This document shows, piece by piece, positions 34,029 through 41,524 of a stretch of 64,000 nt of DNA. The position numbers and the translations under genes are program-made. The DNA is from Amycolatopsis sp. cg9 (GTDB taxonomy: Bacteria > Actinomycetota > Actinomycetes > Mycobacteriales > Pseudonocardiaceae), in contig NZ_CP166850.1 of assembly GCF_041346945.1 (NCBI RefSeq), positions 496,001 through 560,000 on the forward strand, given 5' to 3'. How positions within the stretch are numbered: the first letter of the stretch is position 1; each line of letters begins with the position of its first letter. The notes below the pieces were generated by a model. That model did not search any database and was not told the origin of the DNA. It was given only the letters and a program-made list of their open reading frames with translations.

Positions 34029-34628
34029 GTGACCGTCTCGACCGACGACATCGTCCGGCACGCCGCGCGCCTGCTGGTCGCCGGCACCCGCCTCGACCTC
34101 GGCCGGATGGCCGCCGAACTGGGGATCTCGCGCACCACGTTCTTCCGCCGCGTCGGCAACCGCGACGACCTCATGGGCGCGGGCCTGCGCCTGCTGTCCG
34201 ACCGAACCTGGCAGCGCGCCCTCGACGGCTGGCACACCACCCACGGCGACGCGGTCCGCACCCCGGAAGGCCGCCTGCGCTGCCTGTGGGTCATGGAGGA
34301 GTACCGCCGCGAAGTCGCCGCCAGCGACGGCATGCGCAAGCTGATCGAGGCGGAGTCGACGGTCGCGCTGAGGGTGCTGACCGACCCGCGCGGAGCGGTC
34401 CAGCCGGCATTGGTCGACCAGCACGTGGAGCTGTTCCGGGCCGACGCCGAGGCGGCCGGCCTGACGCCGTTGGTGGGCCTGCCGGACCTGGCGTTCGCGG
34501 TGGTCCGGCTCGGGGAGTCGTTCCTGTACTCGGACGTACTGGCGGCGCGCACGGTGGACCTGACGGTGGCGACGACGTTGCTGGACACGCTCGTCCGCGG
34601 CGCTCTGGAGCCGGGCGCCGCCCGCTGA
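34029..34628 (+). CDS. QsdR/TetR-like transcriptional regulator
   Basis: A 199-residue protein. The HTH near the N terminus reads LDLGRMAAELGISRTTFFRR then VGNRDDLMGAGLRLLSDRTW, the arrangement of QsdR-type TetR relatives, with an all-helical effector domain behind (EYRREVAASDGMRKLIEAE). GTG 34029 is chosen because homology starts at TVSTDDIVRHAARLLV. No obvious divergent target shares its promoter. The DsbA-like gene is the divergent neighbour, 74 bases away. Confidence 0.75.
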   Translation: MTVSTDDIVRHAARLLVAGTRLDLGRMAAELGISRTTFFRRVGNRDDLMGAGLRLLSDRTWQRALDGWHTTHGDAVRTPEGRLRCLWVMEEYRREVAASDGMRKLIEAESTVALRVLTDPRGAVQPALVDQHVELFRADAEAAGLTPLVGLPDLAFAVVRLGESFLYSDVLAARTVDLTVATTLLDTLVRGALEPGAAR

Positions 34629-34639
34629 CCCCCTCGCCG

Positions 34640-34696
34640 GCACGTCATGAACGAGTCGTTCACCGCGCCTGGCGTCATGAACGACTCGTTCATGAC
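34640..34696. repeat. 57-bp palindromic repeat, copy 1 (GTCATGAACGA family)
   Basis: Made of a palindromic half (TGAACGAGTCGTTCA) and a perfect 23-bp palindrome (34674-34696; arms GTCATGAACGA / TCGTTCATGAC). It starts 11 bases after the QsdR-like gene. A second copy with three differences lies at 34861. Confidence 0.85.
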
Positions 34697-34860
34697 ATCC
34701 GGCGCCACGCTCGAGCCGAGCCGGCGGATGCGCCCCAATGTGGCGGCATCCGGGCCCAGAACACCAGCCTCCGCAGACCCACCAGTCACGCGGTCACGCC
34801 CCGGCCACCCGGCCGCACAACTGCCAGGCCGGACACGACGCCCGCCCGGAACCCCGGCCC

Positions 34861-34917
34861 GCACGTCATGAACGAGTCGTTCACCGCGCCGGACGTCATG
34901 AACGACTCTTTCATGAC
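34861..34917. repeat. 57-bp palindromic repeat, copy 2 (GTCATGAACGA family)
   Basis: Direct copy of 34640-34696 in the same orientation, spaced 221 bases. Differences fall in the spacer and in the second palindrome (CTCGTT to CTCTTT). It might terminate transcription or be a mobile-type dispersed repeat. Confidence 0.85.
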
Positions 34918-35009
34918 GTTCCGGGAGCGGCAGATTTGTCACGCGCGTGAGTGCGGGTCACTGAGCGACCGCACAGTCTGTCAACCACTCACCCGTTCGG
35001 CCGTTGTGG

Positions 35010-35028
35010 AACATTTCGTCGAAGTGTT
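35010..35028. promoter_or_regulatory. Inverted repeat AACATTTCG-T-CGAAGTGTT upstream of the polyester hydrolase-like gene
   Basis: Nine-base arms with one mismatch and a single-base centre, 134 bases before the ATG. Possible operator. No cognate regulator is identified. Confidence 0.35.
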
Positions 35029-35162
35029 TCATAAGGCGACCGGAAAGCGGTTACCCCGCGCCCGGCACGCGGCACGCTCTTGGTTGCCGTGCAACGGTTC
35101 CATCGGTCCGCCCGTCCGTGTCCGGGCCCGCTTTCGCCTGCCCGGGGAAAGAGAGCGATCCA

Positions 35163-36092
35163 ATGTCCGTACTCACCAGCCCGCCGACGTCGTCAGGCCC
35201 GGGTGAGAAAATTTCCCGCCGCCGCCCGTGGCGCGCCAAGGCCGCCGGGGTTTTCGCCGCCGCGCTGGCGGTGACCGCCGCGGTCGCGTCGCCGGCACCC
35301 GCTGCCGACAACCCCTACGAACGGGGGCCCGACCCGACCACGGCCAGCATCGAGGCCAGCCGGGGCAGCTTCGCGACCAGCACCGCCACCGTGTCGAGGC
35401 TGGCCGTCTCCGGCTTCGGGGGCGGCACCATCTACTACCCGACGAGCACGACCGCCGGCACGTTCGGCGCGGTTTCGATCGCGCCGGGCTTCACCGCCAC
35501 GCAGTCGAGCATGGCCTGGCTGGGCCCGCGCCTGGCGTCCCAGGGCTTCGTGGTCTTCACCATCGACACCCTGACCACCAGCGACCAGCCCGACAGCCGG
35601 GGCAGGCAGCTGCTGGCCTCGCTCGACTACCTCACCCAGCAGAGCTCGGTCCGGTCCCGCATCGACAGCAGCCGGCTCGGCGTCGTCGGGCACTCGATGG
35701 GCGGCGGCGGCACGCTCGAAGCCGCGCGCTCACGGCCGTCGCTGCAGGCCGCCGTGCCGCTGACCGGATGGAACCTGACGAAGAGCTGGTCGACGGTGCG
35801 CGTGCCGACCCTGGTGGTCGGGGCGGAGGCGGACACCATCGCGCCGGTGGCGTCGCACTCGATCCCGTTCTACACCAGCCTGCCGTCCTCTTTGGACAAG
35901 GCGTACCTCGAACTGCGCGGCGCCAGCCACTTCGCGCCCAACTCGTCGAACACGACGATCGCGAAGTACACGCTGTCCTGGCTCAAGCGGTTCATCGACA
36001 ACGACACCCGCTACGAGCAGTTCCTCTGCCCGATCCCGGGTACCAGCCTGTCCATTTCGGACTACCGGGGCAACTGCCCGCACAGCGGCTGA
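35163..36092 (+). CDS. Secreted cutinase / PET-hydrolase family polyester hydrolase
   Basis: A 309-residue exported alpha/beta hydrolase. The signal region contains [19 protein letters not shown] and likely cleaves after SPAPAAD. The mature start [17 protein letters not shown] is nearly identical in pattern to Thermobifida cutinases. Catalytic triad: S178 in [11 protein letters not shown]224 in [10 protein letters not shown] and H256 in GASHFAPN. The subsite Trp is kept in LTGWNL. The C-terminal cysteine pair (FLCP and NCPHSG) matches the family disulfide. It has Phe in GFTATQ where characterised enzymes have Tyr at the oxyanion/subsite position. These enzymes hydrolyse cutin and synthetic polyesters. 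Activity on PET is inference. Confidence 0.9.
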   Translation: MSVLTSPPTSSGPGEKISRRRPWRAKAAGVFAAALAVTAAVASPAPAADNPYERGPDPTTASIEASRGSFATSTATVSRLAVSGFGGGTIYYPTSTTAGTFGAVSIAPGFTATQSSMAWLGPRLASQGFVVFTIDTLTTSDQPDSRGRQLLASLDYLTQQSSVRSRIDSSRLGVVGHSMGGGGTLEAARSRPSLQAAVPLTGWNLTKSWSTVRVPTLVVGAEADTIAPVASHSIPFYTSLPSSLDKAYLELRGASHFAPNSSNTTIAKYTLSWLKRFIDNDTRYEQFLCPIPGTSLSISDYRGNCPHSG

Positions 36093-36114
36093 CGCCCGGC
36101 CGCCGGGCCCGCGG

Positions 36115-36954
36115 TCAGCGTTCCGCGGGCTCGGCGGACCACTGCAGCAGGAACCGCAGCGCCTCTTCCGACGGTGACCCGGGTTCGGCGGTGTAGGCCA
36201 CCAGCCGCTGACCCGGGTGCGTCTCGACGGCGAACTGCTGGACGTCCAGGGTGACCGGGCCCGCCACCGGGTGCCGGTAGGTCTTGGTCAGCTCCCGGGC
36301 CCCGCGCACCTGGTGGCGGTCCCACCACAGCCGGAAGTCCGCGTCCTTCTCCAGCAACTCGCCGACGAGCGCGGCGAGCACCGGGTCGGCCGGGTCGCGG
36401 CCCGCCTCCATCCGCAGCACCTCGACGCACGCACCCGCCGCCCGCGGCCAGTCCGCGTAGCGGGCGCGGTAGTCCTCGTCGAGGAACGTCAGCCGGATCA
36501 GGTTGCGCTCGGGGCGCGGCCGCGCCCCGAAGTCGCCCAGCAGCGCGACGGCCGCGCGGTTCCAGGCCAGCACGTCCTGACGCCGGTTCAGCACCATCGC
36601 CGGGACGTCCGGCATGCCGTCGAGCAGCTGCCGCAGCGGGCCCGCGACGTGGTCCTCGGCCGGCGCCGGCGGCTCCGGGGCGACGTCGGCGAGGGTGAAC
36701 AGGTAGGCGCGCTCGTCCGGGGCCAGCTGCAGCGCGTCCGCGAGCGCGTCGAGGACCGGCCGCGACACGCGCCGCGTGCGGCCCTGCTCCAGCCGGACCA
36801 CGTAGTCGATGCTGATGTGCGCGAGCTGCGCCAGCTCCTCCCGGCGCAGGCCCGGCACCCGCCGCAAGCGCCCGTCGTCGGGCAGCCCGGCCCGGCGCGG
36901 GTCGAGCGCGGCGCGGCGAGCCCGCAGGAACTCGCCCAGTTCGGTACCTGCCAT
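36115..36954 (-). CDS. XRE-family regulator with MmyB-like sensor domain
   Basis: A 279-residue protein. The HTH lies near residues 25-75 (VPGLRREELAQLAHISIDYV, then VRLEQGRTRRVSRPVLDALA). The C-terminal MmyB-like ligand-binding domain includes PAMVLNRRQDVLAWNRAAVA, YRARYADWPRAAGACVEVLR and WWDRHQVRG, a PAS-like fold that can bind fatty acids in homologues. ATG 36954 is chosen at the start of homology. It is divergent from an aldo/keto reductase across 100 bases, a very common pairing in which the regulator represses the reductase. Confidence 0.88.
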   Translation of the reverse strand: MAGTELGEFLRARRAALDPRRAGLPDDGRLRRVPGLRREELAQLAHISIDYVVRLEQGRTRRVSRPVLDALADALQLAPDERAYLFTLADVAPEPPAPAEDHVAGPLRQLLDGMPDVPAMVLNRRQDVLAWNRAAVALLGDFGARPRPERNLIRLTFLDEDYRARYADWPRAAGACVEVLRMEAGRDPADPVLAALVGELLEKDADFRLWWDRHQVRGARELTKTYRHPVAGPVTLDVQQFAVETHPGQRLVAYTAEPGSPSEEALRFLLQWSAEPAER

Positions 36955-36986
36955 GCCCCCAGTGTCGCAAGACCGCCCGCCGCGTG

Positions 36987-36998
36987 CCTGGTACCAGG
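36987..36998. promoter_or_regulatory. 12-bp palindrome CCTGGTACCAGG in XRE/AKR divergent promoter
   Basis: A perfect palindrome 33 bases from the XRE start and 57 bases from the reductase start, well placed to be the binding site of the XRE regulator. Confidence 0.5.
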
Positions 36999-37054
36999 GT
37001 GCATAGGCAGTTCCCTCCCTGGTCCGCCACCCGGAACCGGGCGACGGTGGAGTC

Positions 37055-37936
37055 ATGACCGAACGAACCACCCTCCAGCTCGGCGACCGGACGACCGGCC
37101 GGATCGGCTACGGCGCGATGCGGCTCACCGGCCCCGGCCACTGGGGCGACTACCCCGACCGGGCCGCGGGCATCGAGCTGCTGCGCCGGGTCGTCGACGC
37201 CGGCGTGACGCTGATCGACACCGCCGACGTCTACGGCCCGCACACCAACGAGCAGCTGATCCGCGAAGCCCTCCACCCGTACCCGGACCACCTGGTGCTC
37301 GCGACCAAGGGCGGCTTCGTCCGCAGCGGCCCGGAGATCTCGACGATCGCCGCGATCGGGCACCGCCAGTACCTGCGCCAGTCCGCGATGCTGAGCGCGC
37401 GCCGCCTCGGCGTCGAGCGGATCGACCTCTACTACCTGCACAGCGGCTACGCGCAGGACGCGTCCTTCGAAGACCAGGTCGGCACGCTCGCCGAACTGCG
37501 GCAGGAAGGCGTGATCGGGCACATCGGCCTGTCCAACGTGACCCTGGAGCAGCTGAAGGCCGCGCGGGAGATCGTCGAGATCGCCGCCGTCACCGCGCAC
37601 TACAACGTCGTGGACCGGCACGAGCAGCCGTTGCTCGACGCCGCCACCGAGGCCGGCGCGGTCTTCGTCCCGTGGCAGCCGGTGTCGCTCAGCACGCCGG
37701 GCGCGCCGACCGACACCGCCGGGCCGGCGGCCGTCCGCGCCGTCCTCGAACCGATCGCGGCGCGCCACGGCGCCACCGTCTCCCAGGTCGCGCTCGCCTG
37801 GCTGCTCGACCGCTCGCCCGCCGTGCTGCCCATCCCCGGCACGACCTCGCTCGCGCACGTGCGCGAGAACCTCGCCGCGCAGGACCTCGTCCTGAGCCCC
37901 GAAGAGCTCACCGGGATCACCGCGCTGCGAGACTGA
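37055..37936 (+). CDS. Aldo/keto reductase (293 aa)
   Basis: A compact AKR. Catalytic motifs: Asp and Tyr in VTLIDTADVYGPHTNEQ, Lys in VLATKGGF, His in LYYLHSGYAQD. The C-terminal cofactor segment is LPIPGTTSLAHVRENLAA. The N-terminal GYGAMRLTGPGHWG is typical of the YajO/oxidoreductase group near MmyB-type XRE regulators. The ATG at 37055 is divergent from that regulator. Its last 20 bases overlap the convergent MDR gene. Substrate unknown. Confidence 0.9.
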   Translation: MTERTTLQLGDRTTGRIGYGAMRLTGPGHWGDYPDRAAGIELLRRVVDAGVTLIDTADVYGPHTNEQLIREALHPYPDHLVLATKGGFVRSGPEISTIAAIGHRQYLRQSAMLSARRLGVERIDLYYLHSGYAQDASFEDQVGTLAELRQEGVIGHIGLSNVTLEQLKAAREIVEIAAVTAHYNVVDRHEQPLLDAATEAGAVFVPWQPVSLSTPGAPTDTAGPAAVRAVLEPIAARHGATVSQVALAWLLDRSPAVLPIPGTTSLAHVRENLAAQDLVLSPEELTGITALRD

Positions 37937-38894
37937 CGGCGACCTTTCCCCTGGTGTGCCCGGCTTCCTGGTAGGCGAACGCGGCACGCAGGTCGTCGAA
38001 CGGGTAGGTCCGGTCGATGACCGGCGTGAGCGCGCCGGACTCGGCGAACGCGGCCAGCTCGCCCAGGACGGCCTGCTTGTCCGGGCAGGCCACCGCGTCG
38101 GCGAGCACGACCCGCCGCCGCGCCAACGGCCCGGCGGCCAGTGCGGCGAAGACGTGCCCGGCGGGCTGCAGCCAGCGCCCGGCCGGGCCGCCGACGGCGA
38201 CGAACGTGCCGTCGCGCTCGAGGATCCGGCGGCAGGCGAACACCGACCGGCTGCCGGCGACGTCCAGCACGAAGGCGTAGCGGCGGCCGCCGCGCGTGAA
38301 GTCTTCGGTCCGGTGGTCGAAGACGTGCTCGGCACCGAGTGCGCGGACCAGGTCGGCGTTGGCCGCGCCGCACACGGCGTCGACGTGCGCGCCGAGCGCC
38401 TTGGCCAGCTGGACGGCGAAGGTGCCGACACCGCCGGAAGCACCGTTGACGAGCACCCGCTGCCCGGGTGCGACACCCCGCAGCGAGAGCAGCGCGGTGA
38501 CGGCCGCCATCGGCATCGTCGCGGCCTGCTCGTGCGACAGGTTCGCCGGCATCGGGGCCAGCAGGTCTTCGGGCACGCAGACGTACTCGGCGTGGGCGCC
38601 CCTCGGCAGGAGCGCGTAGACGTCGTCGCCGGGCGCGAAGCGCGTCCCGGCGGTTTCGACCCGGCCGGCGAGGTCGCAGCCGAGCACACCCACCGGCGGG
38701 CGGCGAAGCCCGAAGCCGCCGGTCATCAGGCGCGCCACGCGGGGCTCGCCTCTGAGGAAGTGCCAGTCGTACGGGTTGACCGAGGTGGCGTGGACCCGGA
38801 CCAGGACCTCGCCTTCCGCGGGTACGGGATCAGGCACGTCTTCCCAGGTCAGACTGTCGGGCGGGCCGTACACACGCTGGACGAGGGCCTTCAT
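37917..38894 (-). CDS. Zinc-independent MDR oxidoreductase (quinone oxidoreductase-like)
   Basis: A 325-residue NAD(P)H-dependent medium-chain reductase. N-terminal GroES-like domain (SVNPYDWHFLRGEP, GVLGCDLAGRVETAG), then a Rossmann domain with VLVNGASGGVGTFAVQLAKA. It lacks the cysteine cluster of zinc alcohol dehydrogenases. Close relatives reduce alkenals or quinones. Four perfect CTTAC-N3-GTAAG palindromes lie upstream, shared with the divergent TetR gene, so it is very probably the target of that repressor. Confidence 0.9.
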   Translation of the reverse strand: MKALVQRVYGPPDSLTWEDVPDPVPAEGEVLVRVHATSVNPYDWHFLRGEPRVARLMTGGFGLRRPPVGVLGCDLAGRVETAGTRFAPGDDVYALLPRGAHAEYVCVPEDLLAPMPANLSHEQAATMPMAAVTALLSLRGVAPGQRVLVNGASGGVGTFAVQLAKALGAHVDAVCGAANADLVRALGAEHVFDHRTEDFTRGGRRYAFVLDVAGSRSVFACRRILERDGTFVAVGGPAGRWLQPAGHVFAALAAGPLARRRVVLADAVACPDKQAVLGELAAFAESGALTPVIDRTYPFDDLRAAFAYQEAGHTRGKVAVSLAAR

Positions 38895-38903
38895 CGCATC
38901 TCC

Positions 38904-38930
38904 CTTACGTTGTAAGTCTTACAGCGTAAG
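38904..38930. promoter_or_regulatory. TetR operator pair 1 (two CTTAC-N3-GTAAG palindromes)
   Basis: CTTACGTTGTAAG (38904-38916) and CTTACAGCGTAAG (38918-38930), centres 14 bases apart. They begin 10 bases upstream of the MDR start codon, over its ribosome site and 5' end. Confidence 0.75.
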
Positions 38931-38961
38931 GGAGCCTCGGGCCAACGCTGGCCAGAGGAGT

Positions 38962-38988
38962 CTTACGTTGTAAGTCTTACGCCGTAAG
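38962..38988. promoter_or_regulatory. TetR operator pair 2 (two CTTAC-N3-GTAAG palindromes)
   Basis: CTTACGTTGTAAG (38962-38974) and CTTACGCCGTAAG (38976-38988), the same 14-base arrangement, exactly 58 bases from pair 1. Flanks are also similar (AGCCTCGGGCC versus AGCCCCGGGCC), so the element arose as a tandem duplication. Confidence 0.75.
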
Positions 38989-39020
38989 GTAGCCCCGGGC
39001 CGGACGCGCGTCAAGGGAGC

Positions 39021-39033
39021 CTTACGTTGTACG
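39021..39033. promoter_or_regulatory. Degenerate fifth TetR operator
   Basis: CTTACGTTGTACG keeps one full half-site. It lies 59 bases from the first site of pair 2 and nine bases before the TetR start codon, in the third, truncated copy of the repeat. Confidence 0.55.
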
Positions 39034-39042
39034 ATCTTGGGC

Positions 39043-39702
39043 GTGACCACCGAAGCCCGGATCCCGCTGAGCCGGGAGCGCGTCCTGCGCACGGCCGTCG
39101 CGCTCGCCGACGAGCACGGCCTGGCCGCGGTGACGATGCGGCGGCTCGCGGAGGAGCTCGGCGCCGAGGCGATGTCGCTCTACTACCACGTGGCCAAGAA
39201 GGAAGACGTGCTCGACGGGATCGTCGACGTCGTGGCCCAGGAGATCAACGAGACGGTCGCCCGCCTGGACAGCGGCCCGGACTGGAAGAGCACGGCCCGG
39301 CGGCGCATCCTCACCGCCCGCGAGGTGTTCCTCCGCCACCGCTGGGCGCCGGCGCTGTTCGGGACGCGGTCGTCGACGAGCCTCGCGGTGCTGAAGTACT
39401 ACGACAGCCTGGTCGCCTTGATGCGCGAAGGCGGCTTCTCGCACGACCGGATCCACCACGCGCTGCACGCGCTCGGCAGCCGGGCACTGGGGTTCAGCCA
39501 GGAGCCGTTCGACCCCGGCCCGGACGCGTCGGCCAAGGTCCCGGCGGAAGTGGTCGCGCAGCTGCCGAACCTGGTGGCCATGCTGAGCGAGATCGCCCAC
39601 GACGACCCGGATTCGACGCTGGGCTGGTGCGACGACCAAGCCGAGTTCGAGTTCGGCCTGGACCTCGTCCTCGACGGGCTGGACCGGCTGCGGGGGCGGT
39701 AG
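39043..39702 (+). CDS. TetR-family repressor with TetR_C-like effector domain
   Basis: A 219-residue protein. HTH: LRTAVALADEHGLAAVTMRR then LAEELGAEAMSLYYHVAKKE, the tetracycline-repressor style recognition helix, with an all-helical C-terminal domain (DWKSTARRRILTAREVFLRH). GTG 39043 is preferred at the start of homology. A TTG six bases upstream is possible. With the operator only nine bases away the mRNA may be nearly leaderless. It is divergent from the MDR oxidoreductase and the operator array. Confidence 0.88.
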   Translation: MTTEARIPLSRERVLRTAVALADEHGLAAVTMRRLAEELGAEAMSLYYHVAKKEDVLDGIVDVVAQEINETVARLDSGPDWKSTARRRILTAREVFLRHRWAPALFGTRSSTSLAVLKYYDSLVALMREGGFSHDRIHHALHALGSRALGFSQEPFDPGPDASAKVPAEVVAQLPNLVAMLSEIAHDDPDSTLGWCDDQAEFEFGLDLVLDGLDRLRGR

Positions 39703-39747
39703 TCCACCAGGTGGGACACCCCGGAGTGCCGGAGCAGAATCGGCGGG

Positions 39748-40755
39748 GTGTCACGACCACTGCGGAAGCTCGGCTTCCTGACCATCGGCCTCTTCGACGC
39801 GGCGGACCCGCGCCGGGGGCACGAGTCGACCCTCGAGATCATCGAACTGGGTGAGCGGCTCGGGTTCGACAGCGCCTGGGTGCGGCACCGCCACCTGCAG
39901 TACGGCATCTCGTCGCCGGTCGCCGTGCTGGCCGCCGCGTCGCAGCGGACCAGCCGGATCCACCTCGGCACCGCCGTCATCCCGCTCGGCTGGGAGAACC
40001 CGCTGCGGCTCGCCGAGGACCTCGCCACCGTCGACCTGCTGTCCGGCGGGCGGCTCAACCCCGGGCTGAGCGTCGGGCCGCCGATGCGGTGGGACGACGT
40101 CAAGCAGGCCCTCTACCCGGACACCGCCGACGTCGAAGACTTCTCCTACGACCGGGTGGAACGGCTGCTCGGGTTCGTGCGCGGCAAGCCGGCCACCGGG
40201 TTCAGCGGGACGCAGGGTTTCGAGGTGTTCTCCGACCGCGTGCAGCCCCAGGCGCCCGGGCTCGGCGACCGCCTCTGGTACGGCGGGGCGAGCCTGCGCT
40301 CGGCCGAGTGGGCGGGCCGGCACGCGATGAACTTCCTGACCAGCAGCGTGGTCAAGGCCGAAGGCGACAGCACGGACTTCGCGGAAATCCAGCTGTCGCA
40401 CATCGAAGCGTTCCGGGCCCACCACCCGGACGGCGCGGCGGCCCGCGTCTCCCAGGGCCTGGTCGTGATCCCGACCGACAGCGCTACGCCGGAGCAGCGG
40501 GCGAAATACGAGGACTACGCCCGGAAACGGCTGCCGCGCACGGCCGAACCGCAGGGCCCGGCCCGGATGCTCTTCTCCCCCGACTTCGTGGGCACGTCGG
40601 CCGAGATCGCCGAGCGGCTCCACGCGCACAAGGCGTTCCGCGAAGTCGACGAGGTGGCTTTCGCCCTGCCGTTCACCTTCGACCACGAAGACTACGTGCA
40701 GATCCTCACCGACATCGCGGAACGCCTCGGCCCGGCGCTGGGCCGGAACTCCTGA
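39748..40755 (+). CDS. LLM-class flavin-dependent monooxygenase (luciferase-like)
   Basis: A 335-residue TIM-barrel flavoprotein. Family features: GFLTIGLFDAADPRRGHEST, ERLGFDSAWVRHRHLQYGIS, VLAAASQRTSRIHLGTAVIP, PLRLAEDLATVDLLSGGRLN and LWYGGASLRSAEWAGRHAMN. These enzymes use reduced flavin and oxygen to oxidise small molecules. GTG 39748 is 45 bases after the TetR gene. It is convergent with the fasciclin gene, with one base between stops. Substrate unknown. Confidence 0.88.
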   Translation: MSRPLRKLGFLTIGLFDAADPRRGHESTLEIIELGERLGFDSAWVRHRHLQYGISSPVAVLAAASQRTSRIHLGTAVIPLGWENPLRLAEDLATVDLLSGGRLNPGLSVGPPMRWDDVKQALYPDTADVEDFSYDRVERLLGFVRGKPATGFSGTQGFEVFSDRVQPQAPGLGDRLWYGGASLRSAEWAGRHAMNFLTSSVVKAEGDSTDFAEIQLSHIEAFRAHHPDGAAARVSQGLVVIPTDSATPEQRAKYEDYARKRLPRTAEPQGPARMLFSPDFVGTSAEIAERLHAHKAFREVDEVAFALPFTFDHEDYVQILTDIAERLGPALGRNS

Positions 40756-40756
40756 C

Positions 40757-41431
40757 CTACTTGTTGGTGCCCGGGGTCAGCACCTTGTCGATCACGAAGA
40801 CCGTGGCGTTCTTCGTGGGGATGTTGCCGCACAGGATCTTCGCGCCGTTGACCGTCATGTTCTCGCCGGAACCCTCGATCTTCAGCGGGCCACCAGCGGT
40901 GTTGAGCGAGTCGAGCGAGCCCGCGGACGCGAGGCCCTTGGCGTCGTAGCGCTTGCCCACGACGTGGTACTGCAGGATCGGCGCCAGCTCGGCGGGCTTG
41001 CCGGCCAGCTCGGCGAACTTGGCGTCACCCAGCGCGGCGAACGCCGGGTCGGCCGGCGCGAACACCGTGATGGCCGGCTGGCTGTTGAGCGTGTCGACCA
41101 GGTTGGTGGCCTTGACGGCCGCCACCAGCTTGGTCAGCAGCGGGTTGGTCGACGCGGCCGAGGCGACCGGCTGCGGGCCCATCGAGTCCAGCGAACCGGG
41201 GGCGGACCCCTGCGGCAGCTGGGAACAGGCCGGGCCGAACACGTCGGCGTTGGTGGTCACGCCGTCACCCGAACCGGCGGCCATGCTGGACGACGGCGCC
41301 GCCATCGACGACGACGGCGCCATCGAGCTGCTGGAGCTGCCCGACGAAGCGGTGTCGCTGCTGCTGCACGCGGTCAGCGAAAGGGCGGCGACAGCGGCGA
41401 CGCCGATTCCGGCGACACGAAGCTTGGTCAC
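40757..41431 (-). CDS. Fasciclin-domain lipoprotein (MPT70/MPT83-like)
   Basis: A 224-residue secreted lipoprotein: signal sequence ending in LSLTACSSSD (Cys near 20), a long Ser/Met/Ala-rich linker (SSSMAPSSSMAAPSSSM), then a single FAS1 domain (LTKLVAAVKATNLVDTLNSQ, ITVFAPADPAFAAL, ILQYHVVGKRYDAKGL, VNGAKILCGNIPTKNATVFV). In mycobacteria the homologues MPT70/MPT83 are the main SigK targets. Here the gene lies in the same cluster as SigK/RskA. GTG 41431 has GGGAG upstream, and a SigK-like promoter lies 44 bases before it. Confidence 0.9.
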   Translation of the reverse strand: MTKLRVAGIGVAAVAALSLTACSSSDTASSGSSSSSMAPSSSMAAPSSSMAAGSGDGVTTNADVFGPACSQLPQGSAPGSLDSMGPQPVASAASTNPLLTKLVAAVKATNLVDTLNSQPAITVFAPADPAFAALGDAKFAELAGKPAELAPILQYHVVGKRYDAKGLASAGSLDSLNTAGGPLKIEGSGENMTVNGAKILCGNIPTKNATVFVIDKVLTPGTNK

Positions 41432-41474
41432 GAAAATCACTCCCACAATCAACTGAGAACTTCTTCTTGACGGG

Positions 41475-41502
41475 TATTCGGAACTACTCGGAAATCGGAT
41501 TG
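41475..41502 (-). promoter_or_regulatory. SigK-type promoter for the fasciclin gene
   Basis: On the minus strand CAATCC (41497-41502) and CGAATA (41475-41480) are separated by 16 bases. The reported mycobacterial SigK consensus is close to CCATCC-N16/17-CGAATA, so only one -35 base differs. It lies 44 bases before the start codon. Confidence 0.6.
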
Positions 41503-41524
41503 CCACCCGATGGGGTGATCTGGG

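Larger units (their letters stand above)
34629..35162. other. 534-base intergenic region with duplicated palindromic repeat
   Basis: Contains two 57-bp direct repeats (34640-34696 and 34861-34917) and an inverted repeat at 35010-35028. The sequence between them is less biased in codon positions and shows no gene with a ribosome site. The last 130 bases probably hold the promoter of the polyester hydrolase-like gene, but no convincing -35/-10 pair was found. Confidence 0.5.

Noticed and set aside
34629..34940. Short plus-strand frame containing both palindromic repeats
   Set aside because: The peptide is just translated repeat sequence and has no ribosome site.
38900..39035. 58-bp tandem repeats, considered as a minisatellite or ncRNA
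   Set aside because: The repeated parts are TetR-type palindromes in a divergent promoter, so an operator array is the simpler explanation.
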